Source: Mitsuaria sp. 7 (GTDB lineage Bacteria > Pseudomonadota > Gammaproteobacteria > Burkholderiales > Burkholderiaceae_C). From it: a stretch of DNA of 64,000 nt. The stretch spans positions 5,390,727-5,454,726 of the forward strand of contig NZ_CP011514.1 in assembly GCF_001653795.1 (NCBI RefSeq), read 5' to 3'. The position numbers and the translations under genes are program-made. The notes under the pieces are model-generated. The model was given only the letters and a program-made list of their open reading frames with translations, ran no database searches and had not been told where the DNA came from. Of the stretch, positions 1 through 10,646 are shown in pieces; position 1 is the stretch's first letter, and every line of letters starts with the position of its first letter.

Positions 1-1868
1 AGCCGTCGCATGCGCCGCATCGTCTCCACATCGAGTACACGCTGGGCCGCAACGCGGTCCAGGCCGGGCGTCCCGACGACGTGCGGCGCATCGCCCGCGA
101 GCTGGAGGCGCGGCCGGGCGGGCGGCCGCTGTCGCGCATGCTGCTGGCCGAATTGCAGGATCGGCAGGGGCAGACCGGCCGCTCGGGCGAGATGGCGCAA
201 CTGGCGCTGGATGAGCTGGCGCCGGCCTGTCCGGCCGCAGGGACGCCGTCGACGCCGGCGATTCCGCCCGGCTGCGATGCGCGCGTGATGATCCAGGCCT
301 TGAGGCTGATCGCCCGGGCGCAGGGGGCGCGCGGCGAGTACGCCTTCGCCGAGACCTCGTTGCGGCGGGCGCTGTCGCTGGCGCAGGCGATCCAGGACCA
401 CAGCGTGACCGGCACGATGATGGGATCGCTGGCCGTCAACAGCCAGGTGCGGGACGAGTCCCCGGCGGCCCAGCAGTGGCTGGCGCAGGCCTGGCAGCTC
501 GCGCAAGGCGATGTCTCGGCGATGAGCCGCGCGAAGATGGTCGAGTCGATGGTCGCGTCCCGGCGCGGGGACCGGCCGGCCCAGCTGTCCGCGCTGGAAG
601 ATGCGCTGCGACTTGCCGAGCAGGCGGGCGGTCGGCGCGACGTGGCGCTGCTGCAGAACAACCTGCTCGACGCCTACATCCACACCGACCAGTCCGCCAA
701 GGCGGTGCAGCTCGCGCGGCTGGCGCTGCCGGTCGTGCAGTTCTACAACGACCAGACGGTCGAGCGCACGCTGCGGCACAACCTGTCGGTGGCGCTGGTG
801 CAGCAGCGCCAGTTCGAGCCGGCGCGGCGCGAGATCGCGCGCGTCCTCGAGATGGCGCAGGGCGACTTCGATCCCGTGCGCCGTGCGCTGCAGCTGCGGG
901 AACTGGGCGAGGCCTACGCCAAGGTCGGCCAGGCCAAGGAAGCGCTGCGGCTCTATCACGAGGAGCGCGCGCTCAGCGCGGACACGGCGCGCCGCAACCG
1001 CGAGTCCTCGTTGCAGCAGCTGCGCCTGAAGTACGACAGCGAGGCCAAGCAGCGCGACCTGGAGCTGCTGCGCCGGGAGCAGACGCTCAAGGGCCGCGAG
1101 CTCGGCAACCGCCGGCTGGCGCAGTACGTCGGCGTCGGGCTGGCGGCGCTGCTGGGGCTGTCGCTGATCCTCATGGGCGTGATGCTGGCGCGGGTGCGCG
1201 AGGCCAACCGCAGGCTCAAGGTCAACCAGAGCCTGCTGCGCGCGGCGAGCGAGCGCGATCCGCTGACGGACCTGGCCAACCGCCGCCACTTCCTCGCGGT
1301 CATGGACCGCCATGCGAAGGACGTGTTCACCGGCGCGCTGCTGATGATCGACATCGATCACTTCAAGCACGTCAACGATCGCCACGGTCACGCCGCCGGC
1401 GACGCCGTGATCATCGAGGTCTCGCGGCGCATCGCGCAGGCGGTGCGGGCGGAGGACCTGGTGGTGCGCTGGGGCGGCGAGGAGTTCCTGGTCTTCGCGC
1501 GCAACGTCGCGCCGGACCAGCTGCAGCTGCTGGCCGAGCGCGTCCTGTTCATCGTCGGCGGGGAGCCGGTGCAGACGGCGGCGGGGCCGCTGCGGGTGAC
1601 CTGCTCCATCGGCTTCGCGCATTTCCCGCTGCCGCCGGCGCAGCTCGCGCTGCACTGGGAGCAGGCCGTCAACTGGGCCGACATGGCGCTCTACACGGCC
1701 AAGTCGCAAGGCCGCAATCGCGCGCGCGGCATCGTCACGGTCGCGGCCGGCGACGCCCAGGCGCTGATCCAGATCGAGGCCGACTTCGACGCCGCCTGCA
1801 GCTCGGAGCGCGTGCAGCTCCAGACCATCCTGGGTCCGGAGTCACCCGAGGTGCCCGGGGCGGACTAG
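1..1868 (+). CDS. TPR-repeat membrane diguanylate cyclase (5' end outside window)
   Basis: The reading frame is open from base 3 with no convincing start, so the N-terminus lies upstream. The first ~1,080 bases encode alpha-helical TPR-like repeats (e.g. the repeat around residues ARGEYAFAETSLRRALSLA). A single membrane helix follows at about 1123-1192, then a short coiled coil and a C-terminal GGDEF domain. The active-site GGEEF is at 1473-1487. An inhibitory I-site RAED sits exactly five residues upstream at 1446-1457, so the enzyme should make c-di-GMP from two GTP and be feedback-inhibited. The TPR part is probably a sensory module outside the membrane; its ligand is unknown. Family assignment is firm, signal is not. 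Confidence 0.9.
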   Translation, partial: PSHAPHRLHIEYTLGRNAVQAGRPDDVRRIARELEARPGGRPLSRMLLAELQDRQGQTGRSGEMAQLALDELAPACPAAGTPSTPAIPPGCDARVMIQALRLIARAQGARGEYAFAETSLRRALSLAQAIQDHSVTGTMMGSLAVNSQVRDESPAAQQWLAQAWQLAQGDVSAMSRAKMVESMVASRRGDRPAQLSALEDALRLAEQAGGRRDVALLQNNLLDAYIHTDQSAKAVQLARLALPVVQFYNDQTVERTLRHNLSVALVQQRQFEPARREIARVLEMAQGDFDPVRRALQLRELGEAYAKVGQAKEALRLYHEERALSADTARRNRESSLQQLRLKYDSEAKQRDLELLRREQTLKGRELGNRRLAQYVGVGLAALLGLSLILMGVMLARVREANRRLKVNQSLLRAASERDPLTDLANRRHFLAVMDRHAKDVFTGALLMIDIDHFKHVNDRHGHAAGDAVIIEVSRRIAQAVRAEDLVVRWGGEEFLVFARNVAPDQLQLLAERVLFIVGGEPVQTAAGPLRVTCSIGFAHFPLPPAQLALHWEQAVNWADMALYTAKSQGRNRARGIVTVAAGDAQALIQIEADFDAACSSERVQLQTILGPESPEVPGAD

Positions 1869-1913
1869 TCGCCCATACTGGGGCGGCCAAGATCACAACA
1901 CCGGAGACGCCCC

Positions 1914-2906
1914 ATGAGCCTGAACCGTCGCGCGCTGCTCGCGCTGTCGTCCACTGTCTGGCTGCCGGAACTCGTCCGCGCGCAATCGGCCTGGCCGTCG
2001 CGCCCGCTGCGCATCGTCGTGCCCTTCCCGCCGGCCGGCACCACCGACCTGATGGCGCGCGCCATGGCGCCGGAGCTGCAGAAGGCGCTCGGCCAGCCGG
2101 TCATCGTCGAGAACAAGCCCGGCGCGGGCGGCAACACCGGCTCGGCCGACGTCGCCCATGCGACCGACGGGCACTCGCTGCTGATGGGCACCGTGGGCAC
2201 GCACGCGATCAACCAGTCGCTGTATCCGAAGATGCCCTTCGATCCGGTCAAGGACTTCGCGCCGATCACGCTGGTCGCGGCCGTGCCCAACGTGCTGGTG
2301 ATGAATCCGGCGAACGCGCAGAAGTACGGCATCAACAGCGTGGCCGACCTGGCGCGAGTCGCCAAGGCCAATCCGGGCAAGCTCAACATGTGCTCCAGCG
2401 GCAACGGCACGTCGATCCACCTGGCGGGGGAGCTGTTCAAGAGCCTGACGGGCACCTACATGATCCATTTCCCCTACCGCGGTTCGGGCCCGGCGCTGCT
2501 GGACCTGATGGGCGGGAACATGGACCTGATGTTCGACAACCTGCCCTCGGCGCTGCCGCACATCAAGTCCGGCAAGCTCAAGGCGATCGCGGTGACCAGC
2601 GCGAAGCGCAGCGAAGCCTTGCCCGACCTGCCGACGATCGCCGAAAGCGGCGTGCCGGAGCTGAAAGGCTTCGAGGCCTCGTCGTGGTTCGGGCTGCTGG
2701 CGCCGATCACGCAGCCGGCGGATCAGGTCGCGCGCGTGCAGCGGGAAGTGGCGAAGGCCCTGGCCACGCCGACGCTCAAGGAGCGTCTGGCCGCGCAAGG
2801 CGCGGTCGCCGGCGGCGGCACGAGCGCCGAATTCGCAGCGCTCATCGCCCGCGAGACGACCAAGTGGGCCAAGGTCGTGAAGGTCTCCGGCGCAAAGGTC
2901 GACTGA
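1914..2906 (+). CDS. Bug/TctC-family periplasmic substrate-binding protein
   Basis: A 330-residue protein with a signal peptide ending near LVRAQ, followed by the Bug-family signature [16 protein letters not shown] and the ligand-loop region around KPGAGGNTG. Bug proteins bind small carboxylates for tripartite tricarboxylate transporters or act as sensors. No tctA/tctB membrane genes are adjacent, so this is an orphan receptor as is common in Burkholderiales; its substrate cannot be read from sequence. The ATG start has a GGAG ribosome site at 1903-1906, 45 bases after the cyclase stop. It converges with the exonuclease gene across a long inverted repeat. Confidence 0.9.
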   Translation: MSLNRRALLALSSTVWLPELVRAQSAWPSRPLRIVVPFPPAGTTDLMARAMAPELQKALGQPVIVENKPGAGGNTGSADVAHATDGHSLLMGTVGTHAINQSLYPKMPFDPVKDFAPITLVAAVPNVLVMNPANAQKYGINSVADLARVAKANPGKLNMCSSGNGTSIHLAGELFKSLTGTYMIHFPYRGSGPALLDLMGGNMDLMFDNLPSALPHIKSGKLKAIAVTSAKRSEALPDLPTIAESGVPELKGFEASSWFGLLAPITQPADQVARVQREVAKALATPTLKERLAAQGAVAGGGTSAEFAALIARETTKWAKVVKVSGAKVD

Positions 2907-2920
2907 GTCCATGCTCCGAA

Positions 2921-3001
2921 GCCGGCGCTGCCGGTGCCCCTCAGAGCGAATGCCGAGCGTGAGGAGGCGATTGAGCGGCGAGGGGCACCGGCAGCGCCGG
3001 C
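2921..3001. repeat. 22-bp perfect inverted repeat between convergent genes
   Basis: Bases 2921-2942 are exactly complementary to 2980-3001, giving a 22-bp GC-rich stem with a 37-base loop. It fills the space between the convergent binding-protein and exonuclease genes. No T-run follows on either strand, so it is not a canonical intrinsic terminator, though it could stop transcription or protect mRNA 3' ends in both directions. Confidence 0.8.
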
Positions 3002-3029
3002 TGGCGCAGTCAGAGAACGAGTTCCGGAC

Positions 3030-3815
3030 TCAGAACTTGAAGTCGTAGTCGATGGTGAGCGGCGCGTGGTCGCTGAAGCGCTGGTCCAGATAGATCGCTT
3101 CGCGCGTGGCCAGGTGGGCCATGCCGGGCGTGGCCAGGTGGTAGTCCAGGCGCCAGCCCACGTTCTTCGCCCAGGCCTGGCCGCGGTTGCTCCACCACGT
3201 GTATTGGTCGGGCTTGTCGTTGAGGACGCGGAAGACGTCGACGAGGCCGATGTCCTTCTCGAGCAGGCGCGTCATCCAGTCGCGCTCCTCGGGCAGGAAG
3301 CCGCTGTTCTTCTTGTTGCCCTTCCAGTTCTTCAGGTCGATCTCCTTGTGGGCGATGTTGACGTCGGCCACGAGGATGAACTCGCGCTCCGCGCGCAGGG
3401 CCATCAGGTAGGGGTACATCTCCGCCAGGAAGCGGAACTTCGCGGCCTGGCGCTCCTCGCCGCTGGAGCCGCTGGGGAAGTAGCAGCTGATCAGGCTGAG
3501 CTTGCGTCCCGGCTTGTCGAAGCGCTTCTCGATCCAGCGGCCTTCGTTGTCGAACTCGCTGCTGCCGAAGCCGACGATCACGTCGCTGGGGGTCTCCTTC
3601 GTGTAGAGACCGACGCCGGAGTAGCCCTTCTTCTGCGCGTAGTGGAAGTGGCCGGTGAGGGTGTCGTAGCCCGCGAACTGGGACTCGACCACGTCGGCCT
3701 GCGCCTTGAGTTCCTGGACGCCGACCACGTCGGCCTGCTGAGCCGGCAGCCAGTCGAAGACGCCCTTGGTGGCGGCCGAGCGGATGCCGTTGAGGTTGAG
3801 GGTGATGAAGCGCAT
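3030..3815 (-). CDS. xth: Exodeoxyribonuclease III (AP endonuclease family)
   Basis: A 261-residue endonuclease/exonuclease/phosphatase-fold enzyme that cleaves DNA 5' to abasic sites and removes 3' blocks in base-excision repair. Visible motifs are the N-terminal LNLNGIRSA (the conserved Asn), VGVQELKAQ (metal-binding Glu), GYSGVGLYTK, LVADVNIAHKEIDLKN (catalytic Asp/Asn) and the C-terminal RFSDHAPLTIDY (catalytic Asp-His). The start at 3815 was chosen because the protein then begins MRFITLNLNG as in the family; the 23 upstream residues look non-native. Length fits the ExoA/XthA family. Confidence 0.93.
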   Translation of the reverse strand: MRFITLNLNGIRSAATKGVFDWLPAQQADVVGVQELKAQADVVESQFAGYDTLTGHFHYAQKKGYSGVGLYTKETPSDVIVGFGSSEFDNEGRWIEKRFDKPGRKLSLISCYFPSGSSGEERQAAKFRFLAEMYPYLMALRAEREFILVADVNIAHKEIDLKNWKGNKKNSGFLPEERDWMTRLLEKDIGLVDVFRVLNDKPDQYTWWSNRGQAWAKNVGWRLDYHLATPGMAHLATREAIYLDQRFSDHAPLTIDYDFKF

Positions 3816-4165
3816 GGGCGGTGGACGGGTGACCCTGGAAGAGGGCGGCAGTATCGCAAAGCCTCGTTCCGAAGTTGGCAGCAATGGGGGAGGGACCTCC
3901 CACCGTCGAGGGGGCCATGCACCACGTAGCGGCCGCTCCCTGCGCCGTCCACGCTCATTCGGGCGACACGCGAGCAGGTGCAGTATTTGGGCAACAGAAA
4001 ACGCACCTCCGTGGTGCCTGGGGTGACGTCTTTATGACGAACTTGCTAGATTCGCGTCCACCGCGCCGACCCGCGCCCACATTTTTGCTGCCTGTGACCC
4101 CGGTTTACCCATCGGTGTCGCAGCCGGTACCCCCGGTTTCCCATCCTTCCCCGGAGTACTCCCCC
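3816..4165. promoter_or_regulatory. Divergent intergenic region, candidate promoter for TonB receptor
   Basis: A 350-base region between divergent genes. A possible sigma-70 promoter for the receptor has a -35 GTGACG at 4024-4029 and an extended -10 TGCTAGATT ending at 4053. The -10 hexamer TAGATT is at 4048-4053, 18 bases after the -35. No Fur-like site is visible here, unlike in front of the second receptor. I see no other gene. Confidence 0.4.
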
Positions 4166-6427
4166 ATGAATCGATTCGCCACCCAGCGCGCTGCCGCCCC
4201 GGCCCTGCGCGAGGCCGCCGCGGCCGTGTCGCTGGCCTTGCTCGCCTGGCCCGCGCTGGCGCAGGACGCCCAGACCGATGCCGCCACCAAGGAAAAGGGC
4301 CAGCTGGAGACGGTGACCATCACCGCCGAGCGCCGGGTCGAGAACATCAAGGAAGTGCCGAACGCGGTCACCAAGATCTCCGGCGAGAAGCTGGACGTGC
4401 TGAACTCCGCCGGCCAGGACGTGCGCTTCCTGTCGGGCCGCGTGCCCAGCCTGAACATCGAATCGTCCTTCGGTCGCGCCTTCCCGCGTTTCTACATCCG
4501 CGGCTACGGCAACACCGACTTCCGCCTGAACGCCTCGCAGCCGGTCTCGCTGGTGTATGACGACGTGGTCCAGGAGAACCCGATCCTGAAGGGCTTCCCG
4601 GCCTTCGACCTGGCCGCCGTCGAAGTGGTGGCGGGCCCGCAGGGCACGCTCTACGGCCGCAACACGCCGGCCGGCGTCGTGAAGTTCGATTCGGTGAAGC
4701 CCTCGCAGCGCCAGGAAGGCTACCTGAACGTCTCCTACGGCACCTACGGCACGATGAACCTGGAAGGCGCCGCCAACGTGCCGCTGACCGGCGACTGGGC
4801 GGCCCGCATCTCCGCGCAGATCCAGCATCGCGACGACTGGGTCAAGAACCAGGTGCCCACCGGCAAGACCGGCGAGCTCGAGGGCTACGACGACCGCGCT
4901 CTGCGCCTGCAGGCGCTGTACCAGCCGCACAAGGATTTCAGCGCGCTGTTCAACTTCCACGGCCGCGATCTGAAGGGCAGCGCGCGCGTGTTCCGCTCGT
5001 CGATCATCAAGACCGGCACCAACGACCTGGTCGACGGCTTCGATCCCGAGAAGGCCTACACCGACGGCGTCAACGAGCAGACCCTGCACGCCACCGGCGG
5101 CAGCGCGCGTCTGCGCTGGGGCCTGGGCGCGATCAACCTGTACTCGATCACCGGCTACGAGTCGGTGCGCCCCTTCAGCCGCGGCGACGTGGACGGCGGC
5201 TTCCAGTACTTCGGTCCCAAGCCCTACACGCAGGAAGGCCAGGCGACCTTCCCGGCTGAATCGTCGAGCTCGATGGACGGCCATCGCCAGATCACGCAGG
5301 AGTTCCGCGTGGAATCCGCCGGCGCCGGCCCGCTGCGCTGGCAAGGCGGCCTGTACTTCTTCGACGAGCGCTACACCGCGCGCAGCACCGACTACACGAC
5401 GGCGACCGGCGCCGCTGCCGGCTATGTGGACACCTATCAGAAGAACACCGCGTGGGCGGCCTTCGGCTCGGTGAACTACGCGGTCACGCAGGACTTCCAG
5501 CTGCGTGGCGGCCTGCGCTTCACGCACGACAAGAAGGACGTGAAGGTCTCCAGCGACTACACCGACCTGAACACCTCCACTGGTGTCACCGCCAACACCG
5601 GCGACTCGAAGTGGAACTGGGACGTGTCCGGCACCTACAAGGTCACCAAGGACACCAACCTGTATGCGCGCGTGGCCACCGGCTTCCGTGCCTCGTCGGT
5701 GCAGGGGGCATCGCGCTTCGCCGGCCAGTCGCAGGCCGCGCCGGAGAACGTCACGTCCTATGAAGTGGGCGTGAAGTCGGACTTCTGGGATCGTCGCGCG
5801 CGCCTGTCGGCCAGCGCCTTCACCTACACCGTGAAGGACCTGCAGCTGACCGCCGTCGGCGGCCAGAACAACGCCAACCGTCTGCTGAACGCCAAGAAGG
5901 CGGAAGGCAACGGCGTCGAGCTGAACCTGGAAGTCCTGCCGGTCGATCAGCTGCTGATCACCCTGGGCGGCAGCCTGAACAACACCAAGATCCGTGACAA
6001 CACCCTGTCGCTGCCGGCTTGCGGCGGCGGTTGCACGATGACGGATCCGCTGGTGGCGGGCTCGACGACCAACTACAGCATCGACGGCAATCCGCTGCCG
6101 AACGCGCCCAAGTGGGTCGCCAACCTGACCGCGCGTTATTCGATCCCGACCGCGGCCGGCAACGAGTTCTACATCTACACCGACTGGGCCTACCGCTCGA
6201 AGGTCAACTTCTTCCTGTACGAGGCCAAGGAGTTCACCGGCAAGTCGCTGACCGAAGGCGGTCTGCGCGTGGGCTACATCTGGAGCAACGGCAAGTATGA
6301 AGTCGCCGGCTTCGCCCGCAACATCACGAACCAGATCCGTGTGACCGGCGCGATCGACTTCAACAACAACACCGGCTTCATCAACGACCCGCGCACCTAC
6401 GGCGTCCAGTTCAAGGCGATCTTCTGA
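4166..6427 (+). CDS. TonB-dependent outer-membrane receptor
   Basis: A 753-residue receptor. A signal peptide ends near WPALAQ, followed by a TonB-box-like segment LETVTITAERR. A plug domain follows with FYIRGYGNTDF and VEVVAGPQGTLYGRNTPAG, and then a long beta-barrel ending in aromatic Phe (GVQFKAIF). The start at 4166 gives the proper signal peptide; the frame is open further upstream but that part is not protein-like. It is monocistronic and closed by a strong terminator. The plug resembles FecA/IroN-like receptors, but the substrate could be an iron chelate, a vitamin or a carbohydrate; nothing nearby decides it. Confidence 0.9.
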   Translation: MNRFATQRAAAPALREAAAAVSLALLAWPALAQDAQTDAATKEKGQLETVTITAERRVENIKEVPNAVTKISGEKLDVLNSAGQDVRFLSGRVPSLNIESSFGRAFPRFYIRGYGNTDFRLNASQPVSLVYDDVVQENPILKGFPAFDLAAVEVVAGPQGTLYGRNTPAGVVKFDSVKPSQRQEGYLNVSYGTYGTMNLEGAANVPLTGDWAARISAQIQHRDDWVKNQVPTGKTGELEGYDDRALRLQALYQPHKDFSALFNFHGRDLKGSARVFRSSIIKTGTNDLVDGFDPEKAYTDGVNEQTLHATGGSARLRWGLGAINLYSITGYESVRPFSRGDVDGGFQYFGPKPYTQEGQATFPAESSSSMDGHRQITQEFRVESAGAGPLRWQGGLYFFDERYTARSTDYTTATGAAAGYVDTYQKNTAWAAFGSVNYAVTQDFQLRGGLRFTHDKKDVKVSSDYTDLNTSTGVTANTGDSKWNWDVSGTYKVTKDTNLYARVATGFRASSVQGASRFAGQSQAAPENVTSYEVGVKSDFWDRRARLSASAFTYTVKDLQLTAVGGQNNANRLLNAKKAEGNGVELNLEVLPVDQLLITLGGSLNNTKIRDNTLSLPACGGGCTMTDPLVAGSTTNYSIDGNPLPNAPKWVANLTARYSIPTAAGNEFYIYTDWAYRSKVNFFLYEAKEFTGKSLTEGGLRVGYIWSNGKYEVAGFARNITNQIRVTGAIDFNNNTGFINDPRTYGVQFKAIF

Positions 6428-6454
6428 TCGCGGACGGATCCTGAGGACCGACGA

Positions 6455-6479
6455 GGCCCGCTTTCGAGCGGGCCTTTTT
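6455..6479 (+). terminator. Intrinsic terminator after TonB receptor
   Basis: A perfect 8-bp stem (6455-6462 with 6467-6474) closed by a TTCG tetraloop and followed by five T at 6475-6479. Confidence 0.92.
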
Positions 6480-6525
6480 CATGGTCGCGGCGCAGGCCCG
6501 GTGGGTGACTCCGGCCTGCCGTGGT

Positions 6526-7500
6526 TCAGGCGACGGGCAAGGCGCTCAACGCGCGGCTCAGCTCGTCGTGCAGCGCCCGCACCGGCGTGACCTCGGGGTG
6601 TTCCGCCGCCGAGCCGGACTCCGTGATGAAGCGACAGGCGGCGAAGTCCCGCGAGCGGAGGTCATACGCGTCGGACCACGCGCGGCGGTCCGCCAGTCGG
6701 GCCGGATTGATCGGCCAGGTGCCCGGGCGGGGCGTCATGTGACGGTCGATGCCCATGCGCCAGGGCTTGCCGGTCAGGCGCGCGCGGAAGCATCGCTGAG
6801 CAAGCGACATGCGCTGGTACAGCGGGTCCGCGCCCGCCGCGGTCATGGCCGCCTGGGCCAGCGGATCCGCCGGATCGAAGGGCTGGTGCGTGATCAGCAG
6901 CCGGAACCCCGCAGGCGTCTCGTACAGCCGGATGCGCCAGTCGGCGTGCGCGGCGATGAAGGCGTCGACGCGCTGCCGTGTCAGCAGCGCCGGCGTACGG
7001 TCGTAGCGCCGGTTCAACCGGTCGATCGAGGACCGGACGAATGCCGCCAGGACCAGCGACACCAGCAGCGCGCCCATGTGCCATCCGACGCCGCGGCCCC
7101 AGACAGCCAGTTGCAGGCCGACCACCACCGCCAGGAAGATGCCGCCCGACACCTTGGGCGGCAGCGCCGAGTCCGGCACGTCGACATCGATGAACAGCGT
7201 CGAGGGCGTGTTCAGGCAATGCGCGCCGTAGGCGTTGCGCGTGATGACGCTGTCGCCGTGGCGGGCGAGGATCTCCTCGCGGATCGGCAGGCCCGCTTCG
7301 CCATACGGCGTCTTGCGGTCGCGCGGCTCGACCTGCTCGCCGGCCTGTGCGCGGGCCATCGCCTCGGCGGCACGTTCGTCGGCGTGGCGTTGTGCATCGT
7401 CCTGGCTCAGGTCGGACCAGCCGAAACGCCGGATCGTCCGCTGCCTGTCGCCAGCCCGATGCCGCGCACGGCCCTCGGCCCAGAAGGTGGGCACCAGCAT
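6526..7500 (-). CDS. Conserved hypothetical membrane protein
   Basis: A 324-residue protein I cannot place in a named family. It starts MLVPTFWAEGRARHR at 7500, preceded by a good purine-rich ribosome site (GAGAGGA). Residues ~1-90 are charged and helical. One or two membrane helices lie around GGIFLAVVVGLQLAVW and GALLVSLVLAAFV, and the C-terminal ~190 residues are soluble, with conserved-looking segments RIRLYETPAGFRLLITHQPF and LAQRCFRARLTGKPWR. The part before the helices contains STLFIDVDVPD. Codon usage and the ribosome site support a real gene. It is divergent from pyrE with 174 bases between. Confidence 0.75.
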   Translation of the reverse strand: MLVPTFWAEGRARHRAGDRQRTIRRFGWSDLSQDDAQRHADERAAEAMARAQAGEQVEPRDRKTPYGEAGLPIREEILARHGDSVITRNAYGAHCLNTPSTLFIDVDVPDSALPPKVSGGIFLAVVVGLQLAVWGRGVGWHMGALLVSLVLAAFVRSSIDRLNRRYDRTPALLTRQRVDAFIAAHADWRIRLYETPAGFRLLITHQPFDPADPLAQAAMTAAGADPLYQRMSLAQRCFRARLTGKPWRMGIDRHMTPRPGTWPINPARLADRRAWSDAYDLRSRDFAACRFITESGSAAEHPEVTPVRALHDELSRALSALPVA

Positions 7501-7674
7501 GTCGATTCCTCTCTCTTGATGACGGGTGTCGCGAAGGTGTGTCCAGGGGTGTTGCCGAGGGCGGACCATACCGGATTGCGGCGACACTCCGCAGACGGAT
7601 CGCCGCTTGCCGCGTCACCCCGCGCCCTACAATTCCGGCCCAGTTTCACTGTCACGTTCCGACGTCGCGCCGCC

Positions 7675-8376
7675 ATGACCACCGCCGCCTCCAGCAAGGT
7701 TTCAAGCCAGGATTCCCACGACGCCCTGGCCCAGGAATTCGTCGCCTTCGCCGTCGACACCGGCGTGCTGCGCTTCGGTGAGTTCAAGACCAAGGCGGGG
7801 CGTCTCAGCCCGTATTTCTTCAACGCCGGCCTGTTCGACGACGGCCTCAAGATCGGTCGGCTGGCGCAGTTCTACGCGCAGCGGTTGCTGGCTTCGGGCG
7901 TCGAGTTCGACATGATCTTCGGCCCCGCCTACAAGGGCATCACCCTGGCGGCGGCGGTCGCGATCGAGCTGGCGCGGCTGGGCCACAACAAGCCGTTCGC
8001 CTACAACCGCAAGGAGGCGAAGGACCATGGCGAGGGCGGCACGCTGGTCGGCGCCAAGGTGCAGGGTCGCGTGCTGATCATCGACGACGTCATCTCGGCC
8101 GGTACCTCGGTGCGCGAATCGATTGCGATGATCCAGGCCGCAGGCGCCACGCCCTGCGGCGTCACCATCGCGCTGGATCGCCAGGAGAAGGCGGCCGAGA
8201 ACGGCCAGGATCTTCCCTGGTCGGCGGTACAGTACGTGCGTGACCAGTTGAAGCTGCCGGTCGTTGCCATCGCGGGGTTGTCCGATCTGCTCCGGTATCT
8301 GCAGACCACCAGCAGCACCGCCGTGTCCGCCCATGCGACGGCGGTCCATGCCTACAGAGATCGCTACGGAGTCTGA
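7675..8376 (+). CDS. pyrE: Orotate phosphoribosyltransferase
   Basis: A 233-residue enzyme that converts orotate and PRPP to OMP in UMP synthesis. The PRPP-binding loop VLIIDDVISAGTSVRES is intact, as are FGPAYKGITLA and the catalytic Lys/Arg region FAYNRKEAKDHGEGG. The start at 7675 gives a normal family length with a ~20-residue N-terminal tail. Its stop overlaps the next gene by one base, so the two are translationally coupled. Confidence 0.95.
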   Translation: MTTAASSKVSSQDSHDALAQEFVAFAVDTGVLRFGEFKTKAGRLSPYFFNAGLFDDGLKIGRLAQFYAQRLLASGVEFDMIFGPAYKGITLAAAVAIELARLGHNKPFAYNRKEAKDHGEGGTLVGAKVQGRVLIIDDVISAGTSVRESIAMIQAAGATPCGVTIALDRQEKAAENGQDLPWSAVQYVRDQLKLPVVAIAGLSDLLRYLQTTSSTAVSAHATAVHAYRDRYGV

Positions 8377-9140
8377 TGAGCGCTTCCCTCTCACGCCGTC
8401 TGCTGTCCCGACCGATCGCGGGGTCGACGCTGTCCGGTCTGCTGTTGCTGACCGGCGGGCTGGGGGGCGCTGCCTGGGCGCAGACGAAGGCGCCGCCCCC
8501 GCCCAACATCTACACCTGCACGACGCCTGACGGTCGCCGGTTGACGTCGGATCGCCCGATCGCGGAATGCCAGTCACGTGAACAGCGCGTGCTGAACTCC
8601 GACGGCTCGGTCCGCAGGATGCAGCCCCCGGCGATGTCGCCCGAGGAGCAGGCGGTCGCCGAACAGCGCAAGCGCATGGAGGAAGTCCAGCGCGCCGCCC
8701 AGCAGGATGCGATCCGACGCGACCGCAACCTGCTGCAGCGTTATGCCGATCAGGCCGCCCATCAGCGCGCGCGCGAGGCGGCGCTCGACGATATCCGCGA
8801 AGCGATGCAGCAGTCCGAGAAGCGCCTGCAGGTGCTGGCGAACGAGCGCAAGCCGATGCTCGATGACGCCGAGTTCTACAAGGGCAAGCGGATGCCGATG
8901 AAGCTGCAGCACCAGCTCGACATGAACGACGCCTCCGCCGCCGCGCAGCGCGAGTCGATCGACAACCAGAAGGCCGAGATCGTGCGTGTCAACAAGCTCT
9001 ACGACGAAGAGCTGGGACGGTTGAAGCGGCTGTGGGCCGGCGCTGCCCCGGGCTCGCTGGAAAAGGCGGCGACGCCCTCCGCGTCACAGCCCGCGCCGGC
9101 GAAGCCGCCGGTGCAAGCCTCGCCAGCCAGCGGGCGCTGA
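8376..9140 (+). CDS. DUF4124 domain-containing secreted protein
   Basis: A 254-residue exported protein. A signal peptide ends near AAWAQ. A DUF4124 segment follows (NIYTCTTPDGRRLTSDRPIAEC, typical Y-x-C..D-G-r pattern), then a long, charged coiled-coil region (residues ~90-215) and a Pro/Ala-rich tail. DUF4124 proteins are common envelope proteins of beta- and gammaproteobacteria without a settled role. The start codon overlaps the pyrE stop (TGATG). Confidence 0.85.
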   Translation: MSASLSRRLLSRPIAGSTLSGLLLLTGGLGGAAWAQTKAPPPPNIYTCTTPDGRRLTSDRPIAECQSREQRVLNSDGSVRRMQPPAMSPEEQAVAEQRKRMEEVQRAAQQDAIRRDRNLLQRYADQAAHQRAREAALDDIREAMQQSEKRLQVLANERKPMLDDAEFYKGKRMPMKLQHQLDMNDASAAAQRESIDNQKAEIVRVNKLYDEELGRLKRLWAGAAPGSLEKAATPSASQPAPAKPPVQASPASGR

Positions 9141-9148
9141 CGCGCACC

Positions 9149-9171
9149 GCGGAGGCCGGTCCGGCCTCCGC
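9149..9171. repeat. Hairpin between convergent genes
   Basis: An 11-base inverted repeat (9149-9159 with 9161-9171) lies between the DUF4124 gene and gatB, which converge. It probably forms a GC-rich hairpin; no T-run follows on either side, so terminator function is only possible. Confidence 0.5.
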
Positions 9172-9183
9172 CCCCTCGCCCGG

Positions 9184-10641
<1,458 letters not shown>

Positions 10642-10646
10642 GACGT

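Noticed and set aside
476..2962. Very long open frame overlapping the cyclase and Bug genes on the plus strand
   Set aside because: Arg/Ala/Gly-only composition typical of a GC-rich shadow frame; it crosses two well-supported genes.
4046..5527. Long minus-strand open frame opposite the first TonB receptor
   Set aside because: Antisense to a clear receptor, no domain, composition of a shadow frame.
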